From a virus, in IMG/VR virus record IMGVR_UViG_3300008108_004915, positions 1 to 24,241 of that record: DNA of 24,241 bases; one strand, written 5' to 3'. Under the pieces are notes generated by a model that was given only the letters and a program-made list of their open reading frames with translations, searched no databases and was not told where the DNA came from. How positions within the stretch are numbered: position 1 is the first letter of the stretch; every line of letters starts with the position of its first letter. The position numbers and the translations under genes are program-made. Shown here in pieces: positions 20,419-24,241 of the stretch.

Positions 20419-21243
20419 ATGCGCTTCAGATTATATCGCGAATATGGTGCCCTTAACAGTCCTCCGGTGTTTGACGCCGTGGAACAGGGGTTAAAACAAC
20501 TGGGTCATGACGTTGTGCATGACCACGAAGATGTAGCTGTGATCTGGTCTGTGCTTTGGGCCGGAAGAATGCGATCAAACAAAACGATCTACGACCAATG
20601 TCGGCAACAGGGAAAGTCTGTGATGATCATAGAGGTGGGAAATCTCAAACGAGGCGTAACTTGGCGACTAAGTCTTAATCATATCAACAATCTCGGCGAA
20701 TTCGGCAATGAAAAAAATCTAGATCATTCACGTCCTCAACAGTTAGGCATAAATTTACAACCAGTATCAGATACACGACGTGGTGAAGTACTAATTGCCT
20801 GCCAACATCAAGAAAGTCTACAATGGCAAGGCATGCCTGAAATGAAAAATTGGGTGGCAGACACCATTGAAAAAATAAAACAGTACACTCACAGAAGAAT
20901 CCGTGTGAGATATCATCCTCGTTCGGCATTTCCGTTTAAACAGTCCGGTGTAGTGGTAGAAAGACCTGTGCTGGTTCCGGGCAGCTATGACGATTTCGAT
21001 ATTTTTTACAATTATCACTGTGTGATTAATCACAACAGTGGACCAGCAGTACAAGCAGCCATAAGTGGCGTACCTGTGCTGTGTGATCAGTCAAGTCTTG
21101 CTGCTGATCTCAGTATCAAATGGTCAGAATTAGACAGCCCATATCTGCCCGATAGGACTGAATGGTTTGTGAAACTTTGCCACACTGAGTGGACTGTGGA
21201 AGAAATACGCCAAGGCATACCAATCGCAAGATTATTCAGTTGA
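20419..21243 (+). CDS. Paralog E of the putative GT-B-like family, separated from the array
   Basis: The 274-residue protein carries the family signatures in the same order as the tandem copies: SVMIIEVGNLKRGVTWRLSL (N-half strand and the W-R-x-S segment), KNWVADTIEKIKQYTHRRIR, VRYHPRSAFPF, NHNSGPAVQAAISGVPVL and EWFVKLCHTEWTVEEIRQG. The RYHPRS stretch is the counterpart of RAHPGD in paralog C. It is plus-strand, but 4.9 kb of minus-strand genes lie between it and paralog D. Its stop overlaps the -35 box of the uvsW-operon promoter. Activity is inferred from family likeness. Confidence 0.75.
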   Translation: MRFRLYREYGALNSPPVFDAVEQGLKQLGHDVVHDHEDVAVIWSVLWAGRMRSNKTIYDQCRQQGKSVMIIEVGNLKRGVTWRLSLNHINNLGEFGNEKNLDHSRPQQLGINLQPVSDTRRGEVLIACQHQESLQWQGMPEMKNWVADTIEKIKQYTHRRIRVRYHPRSAFPFKQSGVVVERPVLVPGSYDDFDIFYNYHCVINHNSGPAVQAAISGVPVLCDQSSLAADLSIKWSELDSPYLPDRTEWFVKLCHTEWTVEEIRQGIPIARLFS

Positions 21244-21268
21244 CAACCAGAATTTTAGGCTGTATACT
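21240..21268 (+). promoter_or_regulatory. Near-consensus sigma70 promoter of the uvsW operon
   Basis: TTGACA (21240-21245) is a perfect -35 box. TATACT (21263-21268) is one base from the -10 consensus. The spacing is exactly 17 bases, and the -35 overlaps the stop of paralog E. The predicted start falls at or next to the ATG at 21275, so the transcript may be leaderless. Confidence 0.82.
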
Positions 21269-21274
21269 TGAATA

Positions 21275-22459
21275 ATGCTATCATCAGAATTTGCCGAAGA
21301 CATATTTACAGAGTTCTACGACCAGGTCAGTCAACAGAAAATTTCAATACAAGGCCAAGATTTCTCGCCTATCTCAAGTTTCCATGAAAAAATTATCAAT
21401 GGCAGCGAGCTTACTAAAAATCAGGCAAATTTCCTCATAAAATTATTAGAAAAATACAAGACCATGTCTGCTATGGCGGGGTTTGATTATAGACCTCAAC
21501 TGCAAGATATCAAATGGCGTAGAGGATTTCGAGTACTTGATCTCAGCAAAAAAATCTATGTAGAGCTTCGCGAAAAGAAACTAGAAATTTGCCTAAAATT
21601 TCCCTATCAGCTGAAAAAAGAGTTCGAAGACGAAATTGATAACGGAAAAAATATTCAAACACATAGTTTTTGGGATCACGAACAAAAGGTCAGACGCTTG
21701 GATTTCTATCATTACAATCTAATTGCATTGTACGAATTTGCTCTGAAGCATAATTTTGAAATCGATGACACATTTATGAGTGTGTTGGCCGATGTTGAAG
21801 AAATTTGGCAGAATTCTGAGCATGCAGTGCCTCGTAGTGATATCACTATCTATGGCGTGTCATTAAAAAATGCCTCTGAAGAAACGCAAACATGGTGGGG
21901 GGATCATAAGACTAATGACCCATACAAAGATCTACTGCTGGCTAAAAGCATGGGATTTTTGTACCAAGAAAAACCCCTAAATTTGGCAGAAAAAATAGCC
22001 AGCAGATCTGAAAACACGTTCTGGATAAAAGATAACAAAGATTTTTTTGCGTTAACAAAATTGTTTTCAGGAAGAATATGTGTGTTGTTAGATAGGAGCA
22101 GCGCCACGTTGCCTTGGCTACAAAACTTCGTGGCAGATGCTGATAAAAACGGTGTTTCACGTGAAGAAATCAAGGTATGTTTCAGAGACAGTAAAGAATC
22201 TAACACTGGGTTGAATGATTGGATCAAGGTCGCTGGAGTCGGCGGTCGAGTGGAAACCGGACGGATACTGATTTTTGAATCAAAGCCAGCCAAGTGGTTG
22301 TTTAAGTCAGACAATGATGTTACACTGTTAGTAACAAATAACATATTTCCTCCGACAAATATCATGGCGAGGGACTGGTTCGGTTGTCATCCTTGTGTGA
22401 TATATCTTGGTGATACTAAACCGACAGAAACCAAAGGACAAAAAATTGTTGAACTGTAA
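21275..22459 (+). CDS. Conserved-looking 394-residue protein co-transcribed with uvsW, function unknown
   Basis: This protein has a helical N-terminus (SSEFAEDIFTEFYDQVSQQ) and a segment ELTKNQANFLIKLLEKYK (about 49-66). The middle contains IYVELREKKLEICLKFPYQLK and IEEDT-like acidic helices around 160-195. The C-half looks like alternating strands and helices: RICVLLDRSSATLPWLQNF, GGRVETGRILIFESKPAKW, DNDVTLLVTNNIFPPTNIM, HPCVIYLGDTKP. This resembles a helicase-like or nucleotide-binding fold without a Walker motif. I recall similar proteins upstream of uvsW in aquatic T4-like phages, not characterised to my knowledge. It overlaps uvsW by 14 bases and shares its sigma70 promoter. A role in replication or recombination is inferred. 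Confidence 0.8.
   Translation: MLSSEFAEDIFTEFYDQVSQQKISIQGQDFSPISSFHEKIINGSELTKNQANFLIKLLEKYKTMSAMAGFDYRPQLQDIKWRRGFRVLDLSKKIYVELREKKLEICLKFPYQLKKEFEDEIDNGKNIQTHSFWDHEQKVRRLDFYHYNLIALYEFALKHNFEIDDTFMSVLADVEEIWQNSEHAVPRSDITIYGVSLKNASEETQTWWGDHKTNDPYKDLLLAKSMGFLYQEKPLNLAEKIASRSENTFWIKDNKDFFALTKLFSGRICVLLDRSSATLPWLQNFVADADKNGVSREEIKVCFRDSKESNTGLNDWIKVAGVGGRVETGRILIFESKPAKWLFKSDNDVTLLVTNNIFPPTNIMARDWFGCHPCVIYLGDTKPTETKGQKIVEL
22433..22448 (+). promoter_or_regulatory. Ribosome binding site and TTG start of uvsW
   Basis: AAAGGA (22433-22438) stands 7 bases before TTG 22446, inside the end of the preceding gene. The frame has no ATG near the N-terminus, so this TTG is the best start. A second TTG follows immediately. 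Confidence 0.6.
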
Positions 22460-23900
22460 ATTGACAATCAAGGATGAAGTAAACATCAAAGTAGATGGAC
22501 TGCGAGTTGAAACACGACGGAAAATTGTCAATAAATTAAAGTTCGATTTACCATATGCAAGACACATGCCTGCTTATAAACTAGGTCGGTGGGATGGAAC
22601 TAAAACTTATTTTAATATAGGCGGTAGCGGATACCTTGCACATCTTGATGTGATTCTAGCAGTGATCGAGGATGAAGGTTATGACATCGAAGTTGAAGAT
22701 CTAAGGACGCATCAGGAATTAAAATTTGCTGCTATTGATGAAAATTATTGGGCTGACCTCGGCAAGACTTGGCCCAAAGGACATCAACAAGCTGGAGAAC
22801 CTATTGTGCTGAGAGACTATCAGTACGAGGTAATCAACAAGTTTTTAGAGAATCCCCAGGCCCTGCAAGAAGTTGCTACTGGTGCTGGTAAAACTATTAC
22901 CACTGCGACACTAAGTCATTTATGTGAACCATATGGACGCACTATGGTAATCGTGCCTAACAAGAGTCTTGTGGTGCAGACAGAAGAAGACTATCGAAAT
23001 TTAGGCCTGGACGTTGGTGTATACTTCGGTGATAGAAAAGAATTAGGCAAGACACATACCATATGTACCTGGCAGAGTTTGAATGTGTTAGACAAGAAGA
23101 GTTATGACAACGACACGATGACATTGGCAGAATTCTGTGAAGGGGTCTGTGCAATCATTGTTGACGAAGTTCATCAGGCGAAGGCCGAAGTGTTAACAAA
23201 ACTTCTAACACAAAACTTTCGTAACTGTGCTATACGTTGGGGTCTTACAGGAACTGTACCTAAAGACGCATGGGAATTTCAAGGCATATTAGCCAGTATA
23301 GGTCCTGTGATAAATCAAGTGTCTGCACATGATTTGCAAGAAAAAGGTGTACTGGCACAATTAAATATCAATGTGTTGCAGACTAATGATGTGCAGGTGT
23401 TTACGTCATTCCAGGACGAATACGCATTTCTTGTCACAGACGATAACCGATTGCAATGGATTGCTAATAAAATTGCTGCGCTATCTGCCTCTGGTAACAC
23501 TCTGGTATTGATCAATAGGATTGATACCGGTAATAAATTAATCGCACTACTACCTCAAGCAGTGTTTGTCAGCGGCGGTATGAAGTTGGATGACAGAAAG
23601 GAAGAGTATGATGAAATTAAAACAAGTGATGACAAGATTATTTTGGCGACTTATGGTGTGGCCGCTGTGGGTATTAATATTCCACGCATTTTTAATTTGG
23701 TTCTTCTTGAACCCGGAAAGAGCTTTGTCCGCGTTATACAAAGCATTGGGCGAGGCATTAGAAAAGCAGAAGACAAAGACCATGTAGAGATTTGGGATAT
23801 CACCTCTGCTTGCAAATACAGCAAGCGACATCTCACAGAAAGAAAGAAGTTCTATAAAGAGGCCAAATACCCTTTTACTATTACCAAGGTTAATATATGA
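22446..23900 (+). CDS. uvsW: UvsW, superfamily 2 DNA helicase
   Basis: From TTG 22446 this gives 484 residues (T4 UvsW: about 503), a helicase that remodels replication forks, D-loops and R-loops. The N-terminal domain (1-110) has the family-typical LPYARHMPAYKLGRWDGTKTYF. The helicase core has Walker A ATGAGKT (about 144-150), motif II DEVH (about 240-243) and motif III LTGT (about 267-270). RecA domain 2 has LVLINRID, ATYGVAAVGINIP and motif VI QSIGRGIRK (about 432-440). All motor motifs are intact. It overlaps the upstream gene by 14 bases and the downstream gene by 4 (ATGA). In T4, uvsW is a late gene; here a sigma70-like promoter upstream suggests earlier expression. Confidence 0.95.
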   Translation: MLNCKLTIKDEVNIKVDGLRVETRRKIVNKLKFDLPYARHMPAYKLGRWDGTKTYFNIGGSGYLAHLDVILAVIEDEGYDIEVEDLRTHQELKFAAIDENYWADLGKTWPKGHQQAGEPIVLRDYQYEVINKFLENPQALQEVATGAGKTITTATLSHLCEPYGRTMVIVPNKSLVVQTEEDYRNLGLDVGVYFGDRKELGKTHTICTWQSLNVLDKKSYDNDTMTLAEFCEGVCAIIVDEVHQAKAEVLTKLLTQNFRNCAIRWGLTGTVPKDAWEFQGILASIGPVINQVSAHDLQEKGVLAQLNINVLQTNDVQVFTSFQDEYAFLVTDDNRLQWIANKIAALSASGNTLVLINRIDTGNKLIALLPQAVFVSGGMKLDDRKEEYDEIKTSDDKIILATYGVAAVGINIPRIFNLVLLEPGKSFVRVIQSIGRGIRKAEDKDHVEIWDITSACKYSKRHLTERKKFYKEAKYPFTITKVNI

Positions 23901-24241
23901 GCGAAAGAAAAATAAAAGATTGGGCATGGCCTTACATAAACAATTTCAGGACATACATAGACATCGGTGCCAGTACAGGAACTACTTCATCGCCATTTAT
24001 TAATTCGTTTGAAACAATATATTGTTTTGAACCCAATCCCAATAGTTTTAAAGAATTGTCTAAGTTTCCAAAATTAATATGTCATAATTGTGCATTAGGC
24101 AATACAAATGAAACGAAATTGTTGGTGATGAATTCTATGACTCACAATCCAGAACATGGGTCATTGTCTGAAAAAAGAATTGAGGGATGGGATAAAGCAG
24201 AAACCTACGAAGTTGAAATAAAAAGATTAGACGATTTTAAA
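23897..24241 (+). CDS. FkbM-family methyltransferase, N-terminal part (3' truncated)
   Basis: The gene starts in an ATGA overlap with uvsW and runs off the window after 115 residues. FRTYIDIGASTGTTSSPF (18-35) is the SAM-binding motif I of FkbM-type enzymes. IYCFEPNPNSFKELSKF follows with the acidic residue of motif II. LICHNCALGNTNETKLLVMN and EVEIKRLDDF match the next core strands, the latter being the usual TLDDF-like site. FkbM enzymes mostly O-methylate sugars and polyketides. A link to the glycan island is plausible, though it lies downstream of uvsW. Confidence 0.88.
   Translation, partial: MSERKIKDWAWPYINNFRTYIDIGASTGTTSSPFINSFETIYCFEPNPNSFKELSKFPKLICHNCALGNTNETKLLVMNSMTHNPEHGSLSEKRIEGWDKAETYEVEIKRLDDFK

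Noticed and set aside
21904-22365. 153-residue minus-strand frame opposite the gene upstream of uvsW
   Set aside because: An antisense shadow with Ser/Leu-rich sequence and no motifs. The plus-strand gene has a promoter and coupled neighbour.
1-24241. tRNA genes, CRISPR arrays, insertion sequences, attachment sites, integrase
   Set aside because: I found no cloverleaf-like sequence, regularly spaced repeats, transposase or integrase motifs. No gene-free stretch exceeds 300 bases.

Overview
The window reads as part of the genome of a T4-like myovirus, probably from an aquatic environment. The core genes are recognisable: head-completion nuclease gp4, small and large terminase (gp16 and gp17), single-stranded DNA-binding protein gp32, the recombinase pair UvsX and UvsY, and the helicase UvsW. 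Copies of an ATAAATA element like the T4 late promoter lie almost only upstream of genes. The host cannot be fixed from sequence. A small secreted Lys/Ala/Pro-rich protein near gp32 resembles proteobacterial, particularly betaproteobacterial, periplasmic proteins, which is only a hint.

Layout. Positions 1-3423 hold the end of a structural-type gene, a 121-residue unknown, gp4, gp16 and three probable virion or assembly proteins. One of these starts with a sequence like the T4 capsid-targeting peptide, and another has an acidic calcium-loop-like stretch. A strong terminator follows. Positions 3483-6967 hold gp17 and a 628-residue unknown protein, again closed by a terminator. Positions 7032-7523 hold a regulatory gap, the secreted protein and a small gene without a usual start codon. 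Positions 7573-10452 are the recombination and replication block: gp32, UvsX, a 77-residue acidic protein and UvsY.

Positions 10485-21243 are a glycan island of about 11 kb, placed between uvsY and uvsW, which are near neighbours in T4. On the plus strand it holds a sugar-type nucleotidyltransferase with a damaged cupin partner, a DxD glycosyltransferase and four tandem members of one diverged family (putative GT-B-like transferases). On the minus strand comes a coupled seven-gene cassette: a small unknown, three glycosyltransferases, a methyltransferase, a UDP-GlcNAc 4,6-dehydratase-like enzyme and an RmlD-like reductase. A fifth member of the plus-strand family follows on the plus strand. 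Positions 21275-24241 hold an unknown 394-residue protein, UvsW and the start of an FkbM-type methyltransferase.

Regulation is unusually legible. Six genes, including both terminase subunits, have a T4-late-like octamer ending 4-5 bases before the ATG and no Shine-Dalgarno sequence, which suggests leaderless late transcripts. The gp32 gene and several neighbours have good Shine-Dalgarno sequences. gp32 has a sigma70-type promoter with a late octamer nested in its spacer, and the uvsW operon has a near-consensus sigma70 promoter. The island would let the phage make a modified deoxy-amino sugar and attach it to its virion, to the host surface or to another target. Which target is not visible from sequence.
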